Origin: Clostridia bacterium
GTDB taxonomy: Bacteria; Bacillota; Clostridia; Oscillospirales; CAG-272
Length of the DNA: 64,000 nucleotides
NCBI GenBank assembly: GCA_017456545.1
Contig: JAFTJE010000019.1
Span: 62,001 to 126,000, forward strand
Direction of reading: 5' to 3'
In this document: piece after piece, positions 34,201 to 42,549 of the stretch
Numbering within the stretch: the first letter of the stretch is position 1
Layout of the letters: the number at the start of each line of letters is the position of its first letter
The notes under the pieces: generated by a model
The model's input: only the letters and a program-made list of their open reading frames with translations
Told to the model about the DNA's origin: nothing
Databases searched by the model: none
Translations under genes and position numbers: made by a program

Positions 34201-34950
34201 GATTCTGCAAAGGCAGTAGAGGATGCAGGTGCACAGGCTGAAATCTTCGTTATAAACAACTTAAGTGCCGATGATATCAAGAGAAGCTCTGAATCCTTTG
34301 TTAAGCTTCTTAGGGAATCACAGATGATATTCGTTCCGGGTGGATTCTCCGGCGGAGACGAGCCTGACGGAAGCGGTAAGTTTATTACTGCATTCTTCAG
34401 AGGAGCAGATGTTAAGGAGGCAGTAACAGAGCTTCTCGATAAGCGTGACGGACTTATGTGCGGTATTTGTAACGGATTCCAGGCACTTGTTAAGCTTGGC
34501 CTTGTTCCTTACGGAAAGATTATCGACACAGATGAAAATTGTCCTACACTCACATTTAACAATATTGCAAGACACCAGTCAAAGATTGTAAGAACCAGAG
34601 TTGCATCCAATAAATCACCTTGGCTCTCCGAGTGTAATGTTGGCGATATCTACAATGTTGCTATTTCTCACGGTGAGGGTAAATTCCTGGCTAATGACGC
34701 CACAATAGCAGAGCTTATTAAAAACGGACAGATCGCTACACAGTATGTAGACTTGAACGGTGAGGCTACCTACGATATCGATTATAATCCTAACGGCTCA
34801 AGTCTCGCTATAGAGGGTATCCTCTCTCCCGATGGAAGAGTAATCGGTAAGATGGGTCACTCTGAGCGTATTGCTAACGGACTTTACAAGAATGTATACG
34901 GCGATTATGACATTAAGATGTTCAAATCAGCTGTTAAGTACTTCAAATGA
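31261..34950 (+). CDS. purL: Phosphoribosylformylglycinamidine synthase PurL, single-chain
   Basis: A 1229-residue FGAM synthase with all domains in one chain: linker and synthetase halves (TYWSDHCRHTTF, LLFKNETHNHPTEIEPFGG, GGRTGRDGCGGATGSS) and a C-terminal class I glutaminase starting near PVFPGTNCEYDSA, with the nucleophile Cys in CGICNGFQAL and the His in ISHGEGKF. The glutaminase site is intact, unlike that of PurF in this operon. Many Firmicutes split PurL into PurS, PurL and PurQ; this is the clade of Clostridia with a fused protein. It is the last gene of the operon and starts 3 bases after purD behind GGAGGA. Confidence 0.96.
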   Translation: MVYRVYVEKKKGLENEANALYSEIKTFLGIKNIDKVRIMNRYDVENITKELFDYSVKTVFSEPQLDNVYFTLENDGAVVFATEYLPGQFDQRADSAAPCIQLISKGDKPSVQSARVYMLYGSLSDSEIKAIKKHVINPVEAREASLEEKDTIKAEYDIPEDVKTIDGFIDLDKDGLAAFVKSYALAMDNDDIKFCQDYFKSEGRNPTVTEIRMIDTYWSDHCRHTTFLTTIDNVKFEDKILQETYDDYINTRKLLNRTKPVNLMDIATLAVKYLKKEGKLDKLDESEEINACTVKITVEIDGKAEPWLLLFKNETHNHPTEIEPFGGAATCIGGAIRDPLSGRSYVYGAMRLTGAADPLRSLDETIEGKLPQRKIVTTAAAGYSSYGNQIGLATGIVDEIYHDGYAAKHMEVGAVIAAAPERNVRRERPEDGDVVILLGGRTGRDGCGGATGSSKSHTVDSLEQCGAEVQKGNAPEERKLQRLFRNYDACRMIKRCNDFGAGGVSVAIGELADGLEINLNAVPKKYDGLDGTELAISESQERMAVVIEKENVEKFLALAHSENLEATVVATVKAEPRLTMLHNGKAIVDISREFLNSNGAEKHIDIAPAKLEDYNKEIPTDFESGIKAICDDINTCSKRGLSERFDSTIGAGTVLMPFGGKYQRTPIQSMVHLISSEKGHTNDCSYMSWGYNPFISEKSPFHGAYLAVVESVSKLIATGAEFKDVYLTFQEYFEKPLKDPKRWGKPLAALLGAFKAQKDFGIGAIGGNDSMSGTFEKLDVPPTLISFAVTNGKTNEVISPEFKKSGSKVVIVKPEYDENMLPNIDSILALYNKVTELMRDGKVLSAYTPTIGGVAEAVYKMAIGNGFGFEFDNGLSLKDIFGYCYGSFILELSEDMEIGTVLGRVADNGTVSYNGKKVCMCALTELYENKLEGVYPCNIKSSEEKPETVSYETDKILAPSIKVTKPKVLIPVFPGTNCEYDSAKAVEDAGAQAEIFVINNLSADDIKRSSESFVKLLRESQMIFVPGGFSGGDEPDGSGKFITAFFRGADVKEAVTELLDKRDGLMCGICNGFQALVKLGLVPYGKIIDTDENCPTLTFNNIARHQSKIVRTRVASNKSPWLSECNVGDIYNVAISHGEGKFLANDATIAELIKNGQIATQYVDLNGEATYDIDYNPNGSSLAIEGILSPDGRVIGKMGHSERIANGLYKNVYGDYDIKMFKSAVKYFK

Positions 34951-34959
34951 TTTTTAATG

Positions 34960-34983
34960 GGAAAACCGTGTACACGGTTTTCC
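34960..34983 (+). terminator. Hairpin at the end of the purine operon
   Basis: GGAAAACCGT (34960-34969) pairs perfectly with ACGGTTTTCC (34974-34983) around GTAC. There is no T run after it, so it may end transcription weakly or act as a 3' stabiliser. Confidence 0.5.
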
Positions 34984-35013
34984 TGTAAAAATGTATAAAA
35001 TTTTGAAAACTTA

Positions 35014-35042
35014 TTGACTAATCAGGTCACAAGTTGTATAAT
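35014..35042 (+). promoter_or_regulatory. Sigma-A promoter of serC-serA
   Basis: TTGACT (35014-35019), 17 bases, TATAAT (35037-35042). Confidence 0.85.
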
Positions 35043-35081
35043 TCTATATTATATTTATAATTTATTGGAGGTTTCTCAATT

Positions 35082-36170
35082 ATGGAAAGAGTTTATAACT
35101 TTTCAGCTGGCCCTTCCATGCTTCCTATCGAGGTTTTGAATAGAGCAGCTAATGAAATGCTTTGCTATGGTGATAGCGGAATGTCAGTTATGGAGATGAG
35201 CCATCGTTCACCTGTATACGATGAGATTATTAAGGATGCAGAAAGACTTCTTCGCAAAATTATGAACATTCCTGACAACTATAAGGTACTTTTCCTTCAG
35301 GGTGGAGCATCCACACAGTTCGCAGCAGTTCCACTTAATCTTATGAACAAGAATAAAAAGGCTGACTATGTTGTATCCGGTCAGTTCTCAAATAAGGCTT
35401 ATAAGGAAGCACAGAAGTACGGTGATGTAGTAGTTGCTGCATCCAGCAAGGAAGCTAACTTCTCATATATTCCTAAGTTTGATAAGTCAAATATCAGACC
35501 CGATGCAGACTATGTACATGTATGCTTCAACAATACAATCTACGGTACAAAATTCCCCTACATACCCGACACAGGAGATATTCCTCTTGTTGCCGATATG
35601 TCCTCCTGCATCATTTCTGAGCCTATCGATGTAAGCAAGTTTGGTGTTATATATGCAGGTGCTCAGAAGAATATGGCTCCCGCAGGTCTTACAATCGTAA
35701 TTATCAGAGAGGATCTAATGGGTAATGCCCGTGAGGATATCCCCACAATGCTTGATTATAAGACAATAGCTGATAATGATTCTATGTATAACACTCCTCC
35801 TTGCTATTGCATTTATATTGCAAAGCTCGTTTATGAGTGGATTGACAGTCTTGGTGGACTTGAAAAGATGAAGGAAATGAACGAAAAGAAGGCAAAGGTT
35901 CTTTACGATTATCTTGACAGCCAGGATTATTACATTGCACCTGTACATAAGGACAGCCGTTCCTTAATGAATGTTACCTTCGTTACAGGTGATGCCGACC
36001 TTGATAAGAAGTTTGCTTCCGAGGCAGGTAAGGCAGGTCTTAAGAATCTTAAGGGTCACCGTTCAGTAGGTGGTATGAGAGCTTCTATCTACAACGCAAT
36101 GCCCTATGAAGGCGTAGTTGCTCTTGTTGAATTTATGAAGAAATTTGCAGAAGAAAATCCCAAAGCATAA
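35082..36170 (+). CDS. serC: Phosphoserine aminotransferase SerC
   Basis: SerC transfers an amino group from glutamate to 3-phosphohydroxypyruvate in serine synthesis. The 362-residue protein begins YNFSAGPSMLP, has FLQGGASTQFAAVPLNL for phosphate binding, ADMSSCIISEPIDV, and the PLP lysine K196 in YAGAQKNMAPAG. ATTGGAGG precedes the ATG. serA follows by 13 bases, and together they supply serine, which feeds glycine and one-carbon units to the purine pathway encoded just upstream. Confidence 0.96.
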   Translation: MERVYNFSAGPSMLPIEVLNRAANEMLCYGDSGMSVMEMSHRSPVYDEIIKDAERLLRKIMNIPDNYKVLFLQGGASTQFAAVPLNLMNKNKKADYVVSGQFSNKAYKEAQKYGDVVVAASSKEANFSYIPKFDKSNIRPDADYVHVCFNNTIYGTKFPYIPDTGDIPLVADMSSCIISEPIDVSKFGVIYAGAQKNMAPAGLTIVIIREDLMGNAREDIPTMLDYKTIADNDSMYNTPPCYCIYIAKLVYEWIDSLGGLEKMKEMNEKKAKVLYDYLDSQDYYIAPVHKDSRSLMNVTFVTGDADLDKKFASEAGKAGLKNLKGHRSVGGMRASIYNAMPYEGVVALVEFMKKFAEENPKA

Positions 36171-36183
36171 AGAAGGTATAGAA

Positions 36184-37344
36184 ATGAAGAATATTAAGCT
36201 TATGAACAAAATCGCAAAGGTTGGAACAGATATTTTCAGCCCTGCGAAGTATACAGTATCTGATACTTGCGAAGCCCCCGATGCTATAATGGTTCGTTCC
36301 GCAAAGCTTCATGATATGGAAATGCCCGAGACACTTACAGCCATTGCTCGCTGTGGAGCCGGTGTAAACAACATTCCTGTTGAAAAGTGCACTGAGAAGG
36401 GTATTGTAGTATTCAACACTCCCGGTGCAAATGCAAACGGTGTTAAGGAGCTTGCAATTTGTGCTCTTATCCTTGCGGCAAGAGATGTTGTTGGTGGTAT
36501 TGAATGGGTTAAGACACTCGAAGGAACAGAGGGTGTTGCAAAGGCAGTTGAGGCAGGCAAGGGTGCTTATGTAGGTAATGAGCTCATCGGTAAGAAGCTT
36601 GGCGTAATCGGTCTTGGTGCTATCGGAGGTATGGTTGCTAATGCTGCTAATGCCCTTGGTATGGTTGTAGTAGGATGTGACCCTTATATCACACCTGCTG
36701 CTGCATGGCATCTTGCTCCTTCTATTGAACAGGCTGCAAGCTATGATGAAATTTTTAAGACCTGTGATTATATCACTCTTCATGTTCCTGCAACCGCACA
36801 GACAAAGAATATGATCTGTGAAAAGAGCATAGCCATGATGAAGGACGGTGTAAAAATCATCAACCTTGCAAGAGCAGAGCTTGTTAATGCCGAGGATATG
36901 AAGAAGGCACTTGAAAGCAAGAAGGTTTCCAAGTATGTTACCGACTTCCCCACAGATGAGACAGTTGGTGCTCCCGGAATTATCAATATTCCTCATCTTG
37001 GAGCTTCTACTAACGAGTCTGAGGACCACTGTGCTGTTATGGCTGCGAAGCAGCTTGACGAATACCTTACAAACGGTAATATCAAGAACAGTGTAAACTA
37101 TCCTAATGTTGCAATCCCCCACACTGCAAGTGCTCGTGTATGTGTAATGCACAAGAATGTCCCCAATATGCTCTCTCAGATTACTTCTGCATTTGCTTCT
37201 GTAAATGTTAATATTGAGAACCTTGCAAACGGCTCAAAGGGAGATGCTGCTTACACAATTGTAGAAACCAATGAAAAGGTTGGCGACGATGTTGTTAAGA
37301 CAGTAATGAATATTGACGGAGTTATAAAAGTAAACTGTTATTAA
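36184..37344 (+). CDS. serA: D-3-phosphoglycerate dehydrogenase SerA
   Basis: SerA oxidises 3-phosphoglycerate with NAD. In the 386-residue product the Rossmann motif is GVIGLGAIGG, the substrate-binding loop ARCGAGVNNIPVEKC, the catalytic Arg and His lie in NLARAELVN and IPHLGAST, and a C-terminal ACT-type domain (about 315-386) ends IDGVIKVNCY, possibly for feedback by serine. I start at the ATG at 36184 after GAAGG; a frame open to 36145 overlaps serC and is not needed. The long open frame on the opposite strand (36133-37152) is a codon-bias shadow. Confidence 0.95.
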   Translation: MKNIKLMNKIAKVGTDIFSPAKYTVSDTCEAPDAIMVRSAKLHDMEMPETLTAIARCGAGVNNIPVEKCTEKGIVVFNTPGANANGVKELAICALILAARDVVGGIEWVKTLEGTEGVAKAVEAGKGAYVGNELIGKKLGVIGLGAIGGMVANAANALGMVVVGCDPYITPAAAWHLAPSIEQAASYDEIFKTCDYITLHVPATAQTKNMICEKSIAMMKDGVKIINLARAELVNAEDMKKALESKKVSKYVTDFPTDETVGAPGIINIPHLGASTNESEDHCAVMAAKQLDEYLTNGNIKNSVNYPNVAIPHTASARVCVMHKNVPNMLSQITSAFASVNVNIENLANGSKGDAAYTIVETNEKVGDDVVKTVMNIDGVIKVNCY

Positions 37345-37359
37345 TTTTTAGGTGAATAT

Positions 37360-38604
37360 ATGATTACGGTTAAACCATTTTTTGCATTAAGACCTCACGG
37401 TGATTTTGTTGAAGAATGTGCTGCACTTCCTTATGATGTTATGTCAAGTGAAGAGGCAAGAACAGAGGTAGAGGGCAAACCCTATTCCTTCTTACACATT
37501 GATAAGGCAGAAATCGATCTTGATAGTAATGTAAATATATACGATGAGCAGGTATATGCCAAGGCTTCCTCTAACCTTAAGGAATTTGAGGACAAGGGAG
37601 TATATATCAATGACAGTAAAAAAAGATACTATTTTTACCGTCAGATTATGGATGGCAGAGCACAGACAGGTATAGTAGGATGTGCGTCAATTGATGATTA
37701 TCTGGAGAACAGGATTAAAAAACACGAGTTTACCCGTGCTGATAAGGAAATTGACAGAATAAAGCATGTAGACACTTGCTCTGCACATACAGGACCTATT
37801 TTTCTCACCTACAAAGACAGTGCTACTCTTGATGAAATCATTGCAAAGCAGACAGAAAAGACTCCTATGTATGATTTTACATCAGATGACGGAATAAGAC
37901 ATACAGTCTGGGCAACAGATGATAAGTCAGTTGATGAAGCTATTGAAAAGGGATTTTCCTCGCTTGACGCTTTATATATTGCCGATGGACACCACCGAGC
38001 AGCATCAGCAGTTAAGGTTGGAGTAAAGAGAAGACAGGAAAACCCTGATTATAACGGAAATGAGGAGTTTAATTTCTTTTTATCTGTTATTTTTCCTTCA
38101 AAATCCCTTAAAATTCTTGATTATAACAGACTTATTAAGGATATGAACGGATTAACTCCCGATGAATTCCTTAGCATTATATCTAAAAGGGTAGGTACTG
38201 TAGAACAATTTGAGGATTTAGGACAGTATAGACCTGAGGGTCCTCATACAGTTGGTATATATGTAAACAAAAAATGGTATAAGGTTAAATTCTATGAGGA
38301 AATCTGTAGTGCAGATTCTCCTGTGGACAGACTTGACTGTGCCATACTTCAAAAAAATGTTCTTTCAGCAATTCTTGGAATTGAAGATCCGAGAAGTGAC
38401 AGGAGAATAGATTTTGCAGGTGGTATCCGTGGTCTTGAATATCTTGAGGAAAGATGTAACCAGGATATGGTAATGGCTATTGCCATGTATCCAACCTCCC
38501 TTGATGAGCTCATTTCAGTAGCTGATTCGGGTGCTGTTATGCCACCTAAATCAACATGGTTTGAGCCTAAATTAAGAAGCGGTATTTTAATTCATAAAAT
38601 ATAA
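37360..38604 (+). CDS. DUF1015 family protein
   Basis: A 414-residue protein of the DUF1015 family, common beside serC-serA in Clostridia. FALRPHGDFVEECAALPYDV, RADKEIDRIKHVDTCSAHTGP and IADGHHRAASA are its family blocks; the last looks like a catalytic or metal-binding His cluster. The function is unproven; steady linkage to serine genes suggests a role in serine metabolism or kinase-like chemistry, which is inference. GGTG precedes the ATG. Confidence 0.9.
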   Translation: MITVKPFFALRPHGDFVEECAALPYDVMSSEEARTEVEGKPYSFLHIDKAEIDLDSNVNIYDEQVYAKASSNLKEFEDKGVYINDSKKRYYFYRQIMDGRAQTGIVGCASIDDYLENRIKKHEFTRADKEIDRIKHVDTCSAHTGPIFLTYKDSATLDEIIAKQTEKTPMYDFTSDDGIRHTVWATDDKSVDEAIEKGFSSLDALYIADGHHRAASAVKVGVKRRQENPDYNGNEEFNFFLSVIFPSKSLKILDYNRLIKDMNGLTPDEFLSIISKRVGTVEQFEDLGQYRPEGPHTVGIYVNKKWYKVKFYEEICSADSPVDRLDCAILQKNVLSAILGIEDPRSDRRIDFAGGIRGLEYLEERCNQDMVMAIAMYPTSLDELISVADSGAVMPPKSTWFEPKLRSGILIHKI

Positions 38605-38607
38605 ATC

Positions 38608-38641
38608 AAAAGAGTGCGTTTGTATGAAAACGCACTCTTTT
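38608..38641. terminator. Bidirectional intrinsic terminator
   Basis: A perfect 14-base stem (38608-38621 with 38628-38641), A run at one end and T run at the other, between DUF1015 and the convergent MFS gene. Confidence 0.9.
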
Positions 38642-38653
38642 GTTGTTACATGT

Positions 38654-39871
38654 TTACTTCGTAAAAATCTTTTTGTATGGAATCATAATTACTACACCGA
38701 AAATCATAAGTCCCATCCAAATAAGAATTAGATTACCCCATCCGATTGTAGAAACAGAGTTCGCAAAAAGGGAGCTTGACGCTGCAGCAGCCATATAGCT
38801 TAAAAAATCAAGAAATCCTGTTGCACTTGATACCATACCCGTATCACGAAGGCTTGGACAGTATCTGCTCCAAAGCATTGCAGCAGAGCAGTTAGATGTG
38901 AGTACAGCAAGTATTATAAGTATTACATTGATAATGGGGTGCTTAACCAAATAAACCCCGAGGAAAAACAGAGAAGAAAGGAAAAACATTAATAAAATAG
39001 TTGCATCCATATTTCTTTTAAGTCTTTCATAAACAAATACCGCAACAAATGCTGACATTGCAATAGCTAATGTTGCTACAGTAAATATTGTCGGAGCTAT
39101 TTTGGTATCAAAGCCGAGATACTGAGAGAAATATGTTGGTAACCAGAATACTACAGCTGTTCTTACTACTCCAGTGATAATTGAAATAAAGGAAAAGGTA
39201 ATAATTCGGTTTTTTATAAGGACCTTAATACCTGCTATAAAAGAGTTATTCCGGCGTTCGGTTTCTTTTCTGATCTCGTATTTTCCGTATTGTACAATAC
39301 CTTTTCTTTCAAAATATATGAAAAATGCAAGACATAGAGCAGACATTACCAACAGAGCAGCACTACTTGTAATAAATACACTTTGCCATACAAGAATTGA
39401 TGCTACAACACCCGCAAGCGGAGAACCGAGTAGTGCCGCAACCTCATATCCGAGACTACATCTTACAGCGTGTATGGGATTTGTATTTTCTGCCACTACC
39501 TTTGTCATAGGAGCATATATCATAGATAGGAAAAAGCCTGTCATAGCGTAGAGAAATTTTGCTGCATTTTGATATGCAAATACAAACGGAAAAGCAAGAT
39601 TTGTCACTCCAGCTAAAAGTAGTCCAAAGGCAATCATATATTTTGCCTTTATTTTATCTCCTATAATTCCATTTATAAGCTGACCAACAGCATAGAATAT
39701 GAAATATAAGGATGATACGATTCCTATATATTCAACAGTTGCATCATTTTCTGCTACTATTTGTGGAGTTACAGCACTTAGAATATTTCTTGCAAAATAT
39801 ACAGCAAGATAAGAGGCAGAGCACAGTCCACCAATTAATACGGCATTTTTTGCATCCTTAGAGAACTTCAA
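38654..39871 (-). CDS. MFS transporter, organophosphate-antiporter-like
   Basis: A 405-residue permease with about twelve hydrophobic helices in two groups of six and a central charged loop (about 195-215). SYLAVYFARNILSAVTPQIV and GQLINGIIGDKIKAKYM resemble the GlpT/UhpT (OPA) branch of the major facilitator superfamily, which exchanges sugar phosphates for phosphate; the substrate here is unknown. It follows the GH3 gene by 27 bases on the same strand, so it may import glycosides or sugar phosphates linked to that enzyme. The start codon is TTG at 39871, 7 bases after GAGG. Confidence 0.85.
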   Translation of the reverse strand: MKFSKDAKNAVLIGGLCSASYLAVYFARNILSAVTPQIVAENDATVEYIGIVSSLYFIFYAVGQLINGIIGDKIKAKYMIAFGLLLAGVTNLAFPFVFAYQNAAKFLYAMTGFFLSMIYAPMTKVVAENTNPIHAVRCSLGYEVAALLGSPLAGVVASILVWQSVFITSSAALLVMSALCLAFFIYFERKGIVQYGKYEIRKETERRNNSFIAGIKVLIKNRIITFSFISIITGVVRTAVVFWLPTYFSQYLGFDTKIAPTIFTVATLAIAMSAFVAVFVYERLKRNMDATILLMFFLSSLFFLGVYLVKHPIINVILIILAVLTSNCSAAMLWSRYCPSLRDTGMVSSATGFLDFLSYMAAAASSSLFANSVSTIGWGNLILIWMGLMIFGVVIMIPYKKIFTK

Positions 39872-39898
39872 TTTTATACCTCGTAAAAGCTTGATAGA

Positions 39899-41776
39899 TT
39901 AAAATTTCACTGTTACAGTTTCTCCGACTTTAACAAAAACCTTAGTAAAGTCAAGGAGATTTGGGTGTGGCTCATACTCAAACTTCAACACAGCATATTC
40001 GGTATCCATTCCACCCTTGTTTGTTATTTCGACAGTAGAGTCATCTATCCATTTTTCTTCTATATCACCATAGGTCATGCCGTATCCGAACGGATAGAGA
40101 GGAGTACCCTTGAAAAACTTGTAGGTTCTGTTTTTCATACTGTAATCTCTGAATGGAGGCAAATCACTGTCATCCTTGTAAAAGGTTACGGGAAGACGGC
40201 CGCTGGGAGATACTTTGCCTAATATTACATCGGCAAGAGCATTGCCACCCTCGGCTCCAGGATAGAAGCATTGAATTATTGCATCGCAAGATTTGTCCTG
40301 CTCGGTAAGCGATATGCAGCTACCACTTATATTAACAAATATTGTAGGCTTACCAATTGCCATAACTCTGTCAAAGAGCTGCTTTTGAGGTATAGGAAGA
40401 TTAATATCCTTTTTGTCTCCGGCTACATCGCCGTTGAAGGTATCACCCTCTTCACCCTCCATAGAGGGATTTAGGCCCATAAACATAATTACTACATCAG
40501 CCTTTTTAGCAATAATCTCAGCCTCACGCATGGGACTTCCACTCCAGTTGCCCGTGTTCGGATCATGTGGGTGACAGCCGGCAGCGTATAGCACCTTACC
40601 GTCAAAGTTATCCTGGAGACCACGGAGAGGAGTATAGTATACAGATGGAGTACCGTTGTAGTTACCCTTAAGTATTCTTACATCGTCTGCATTAGGTCCG
40701 ATTACGGCAATGGTCTTAACATTCTTTGAAAGAGGCAAAATACCGTTATTTTTGAGCAAAACTATGCTTTCCTGTGCCATTTTTCTGTTGAGTGCACGAT
40801 GCTCATCGCATTCTACAACATCATATGGAATATTGTTATATTCACAGTCATCATCAAACATTCCGAGACGGAAACGGGCTTCAAACAGCTTCTCAACTGC
40901 TTCGGTAATAGTTTCTTCGGTGATAAGATCCATTTCATATGCTTCCCATAGACTTAAATATGCATCACCACAGTTAAGCTGGCATCCGTTGTTTACTGCA
41001 AGGGCAACGCTTTCTGGCTCGGTAGCAGTAACCTTGTGTCCGGTATGGAAATCCCTTATAGCTCCACAGTCGGATACGACATATCCCTTAAATCCAAACT
41101 CTCCGTAGAGAATATCCTTAAGAAGTCTCTTACTACCACAGCAGGGCTCACCATTTACACGATTATAGGCTCCCATAACAGCAGATGGGTCTGCGTGGTC
41201 TATACAGTATTTGAAAGCACTTAAGTATGTTTCGTACAAATCCTTATCAGAAACAACAGCATCAAAGCCGTGGCGTTCATATTCGGGACCACTATGTACT
41301 GCGTAGTGCTTGATTGTTGCATCAAGCTTACGGTATTTTCCATTACCCTGTAGGCCTTTTATAAATGCACTGCCCATTTTACCGGTAAGAAGAGGGTCCT
41401 CTCCATAGGTTTCGTGACCTCTGCCCCAACGGGGGTCTCTGAATATATTTATGTTAGGGGACCAGAAGGTAAGTCCCTGATACAGCTCTGTACTTCCAAA
41501 TTTTTTGAATTCGTTATATTTAGCTCTTGCCTCATCGGAAATAGCTGTTGCTACCTTTTCCATAAGCTCTGTATTGTAGCTTGATGCCAAGCCGATAGCC
41601 TGGGGAAAAACTGTTGCACAGCCTTGTCTTGCCACACCGTGCAGACATTCACTCCACCAGTTGTATGCGGGAACATTAAGACGGGGAATGGCAGGAGCAT
41701 CGTATCTCATCTGTGCCATTTTTTCCTCAATTGTCATTTTTGCAACCAATTCCTTAGCTCGTTCCATAAAATTCAT
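39899..41776 (-). CDS. Glycoside hydrolase family 3 beta-glycosidase
   Basis: The 625-residue protein has the GH3 (beta/alpha)8 domain with nucleophile D236 in YVVSDCGAI and the substrate loop KHYAVHSGPEYERHGF, plus the second alpha/beta domain (from VLLKNNGILPLS to SGRLPVTF). The sequence around the loop is closest in style to bacterial GH3 beta-xylosidases and beta-glucosidases, and I cannot choose between them. Only a short beta-rich C-terminal stretch replaces the full FnIII domain of larger members. There is no signal peptide, so it is cytoplasmic. I use the ATG at 41776 after AAGGAG. It shares a promoter with the MFS transporter. Confidence 0.92.
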   Translation of the reverse strand: MNFMERAKELVAKMTIEEKMAQMRYDAPAIPRLNVPAYNWWSECLHGVARQGCATVFPQAIGLASSYNTELMEKVATAISDEARAKYNEFKKFGSTELYQGLTFWSPNINIFRDPRWGRGHETYGEDPLLTGKMGSAFIKGLQGNGKYRKLDATIKHYAVHSGPEYERHGFDAVVSDKDLYETYLSAFKYCIDHADPSAVMGAYNRVNGEPCCGSKRLLKDILYGEFGFKGYVVSDCGAIRDFHTGHKVTATEPESVALAVNNGCQLNCGDAYLSLWEAYEMDLITEETITEAVEKLFEARFRLGMFDDDCEYNNIPYDVVECDEHRALNRKMAQESIVLLKNNGILPLSKNVKTIAVIGPNADDVRILKGNYNGTPSVYYTPLRGLQDNFDGKVLYAAGCHPHDPNTGNWSGSPMREAEIIAKKADVVIMFMGLNPSMEGEEGDTFNGDVAGDKKDINLPIPQKQLFDRVMAIGKPTIFVNISGSCISLTEQDKSCDAIIQCFYPGAEGGNALADVILGKVSPSGRLPVTFYKDDSDLPPFRDYSMKNRTYKFFKGTPLYPFGYGMTYGDIEEKWIDDSTVEITNKGGMDTEYAVLKFEYEPHPNLLDFTKVFVKVGETVTVKF

Positions 41777-41808
41777 AGCATTTCTCCTTATATAACATAT
41801 ATAACACA

Positions 41809-41837
41809 ATTATATCGCAAAAATATTGTGAATTCAA
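41809..41837 (-). promoter_or_regulatory. Sigma-A promoter of the GH3-MFS operon
   Basis: On the minus strand: TTGAAT (41837-41832), 17 bases, TATAAT (41814-41809). Confidence 0.8.
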
Positions 41838-41863
41838 GTATAATACAGATTTTATGCAAAAGC

Positions 41864-41896
41864 AAAAGGAACCCTATAAAAATGAAGGTTCCTTTT
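41864..41896 (-). terminator. Terminator of the tRNA-Leu gene
   Basis: AAAAGGAACC (41864-41873) pairs perfectly with GGTTCCTTTT (41887-41896). Read on the minus strand it begins directly after the CCA end of the tRNA and finishes in a T run. Confidence 0.8.
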
Positions 41897-41981
41897 TGGT
41901 GCAGGAAATGAGATTTGAACTCACAAGAATTTCTTCATTGGCTTCTGAGACCAACGCGTATGCCAATTCCGCCACTCCTGC
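41897..41981 (-). tRNA. tRNA-Leu (anticodon CAG)
   Basis: The minus strand reads a full class II tRNA. Acceptor stem GCAGGAG pairs with TTCCTGC (with one wobble). The D arm is GGCGGAATTGGC, a leucine-type sequence. Anticodon stem TTGGT/GCCAA encloses loop CTCAGAA, giving anticodon CAG. A long variable arm (TGAAGAAATTCTT) follows, then T arm GTGAG/CTCAT with loop TTCAAAT. The CCA end is encoded. It reads CUG codons. Confidence 0.95.
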
Positions 41982-41988
41982 ATATAAA

Positions 41989-42012
41989 TAGCAAGCAGAG
42001 AGGTGCTTGCTA
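41989..42012 (-). terminator. Hairpin between the YcxB-like gene and tRNA-Leu
   Basis: TAGCAAGCA (41989-41997) pairs with TGCTTGCTA (42004-42012); the minus strand continues TTTATA. It starts at the stop codon of the YcxB-like gene. The tRNA has no room for its own promoter between the hairpin and its 5' end, so it is either read through this hairpin or processed near it. Confidence 0.6.
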
Positions 42013-42537
42013 TTATTTGTTAATTAATAGCTTATTCCTTTTTACAGGAATCTTTTTGGTAAGAAATGCACGAAGATATGCCTCGTTACCCTCGGTAATC
42101 TCACTTTTGGTGATTATAAGAGCACTGTTTTTATTTAAGAAGAGATAAAATGCCTTTTTGTTTTCACAAGCCTTAAAAATCATCTTGTATTCATATGATG
42201 AAGAATTATTTTTTGACTTTGTATTTGAGGTTACCTGTATTTTATCCTCTGTAAATACAAATGTATTGACAATGGGATTCTCATCATTGAATTTTCTAAG
42301 TCTGATTATAGGCTTTAAGAAATAGCTATAGGCAATCATTGTATCGATTGCAAGCATAAGAATAAGTGCAAGGAAGAATACAAGCTGATTAACAGTTCCT
42401 ATTGATATGATAAATGCCACAAGGAGCACAAGTGTTGTAATTCCTACGATAAAAGCATCCGTTTTGGATTTCACAGCCCTGAATTTCATAAGAGCAGTGT
42501 ATGCAGCCCTGTCATATGTTACTTTTGCTTTTATCAT
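42013..42537 (-). CDS. YcxB-like membrane protein
   Basis: A 174-residue protein with two hydrophobic helices (about 28-46 and 50-72) and a C-terminal soluble domain whose TFVFTEDKIQVTS ... YEYKMIFKACENKKAFYLFLNKNSALIITK pattern matches the YcxB-like family. Members are small membrane proteins of unknown role. It lies 12 bases after the pyrophosphatase gene and is probably co-transcribed. GGAG is 7-8 bases before the ATG. Confidence 0.75.
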   Translation of the reverse strand: MIKAKVTYDRAAYTALMKFRAVKSKTDAFIVGITTLVLLVAFIISIGTVNQLVFFLALILMLAIDTMIAYSYFLKPIIRLRKFNDENPIVNTFVFTEDKIQVTSNTKSKNNSSSYEYKMIFKACENKKAFYLFLNKNSALIITKSEITEGNEAYLRAFLTKKIPVKRNKLLINK

Positions 42538-42549
42538 AGCCCGTCTCCA

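Noticed and set aside
36133..37152. 339-codon open frame antisense to serA
   Set aside because: It lies wholly opposite a clear serA, has an odd Cys- and Ser-rich composition and no ribosome site; it is a shadow of codon use.
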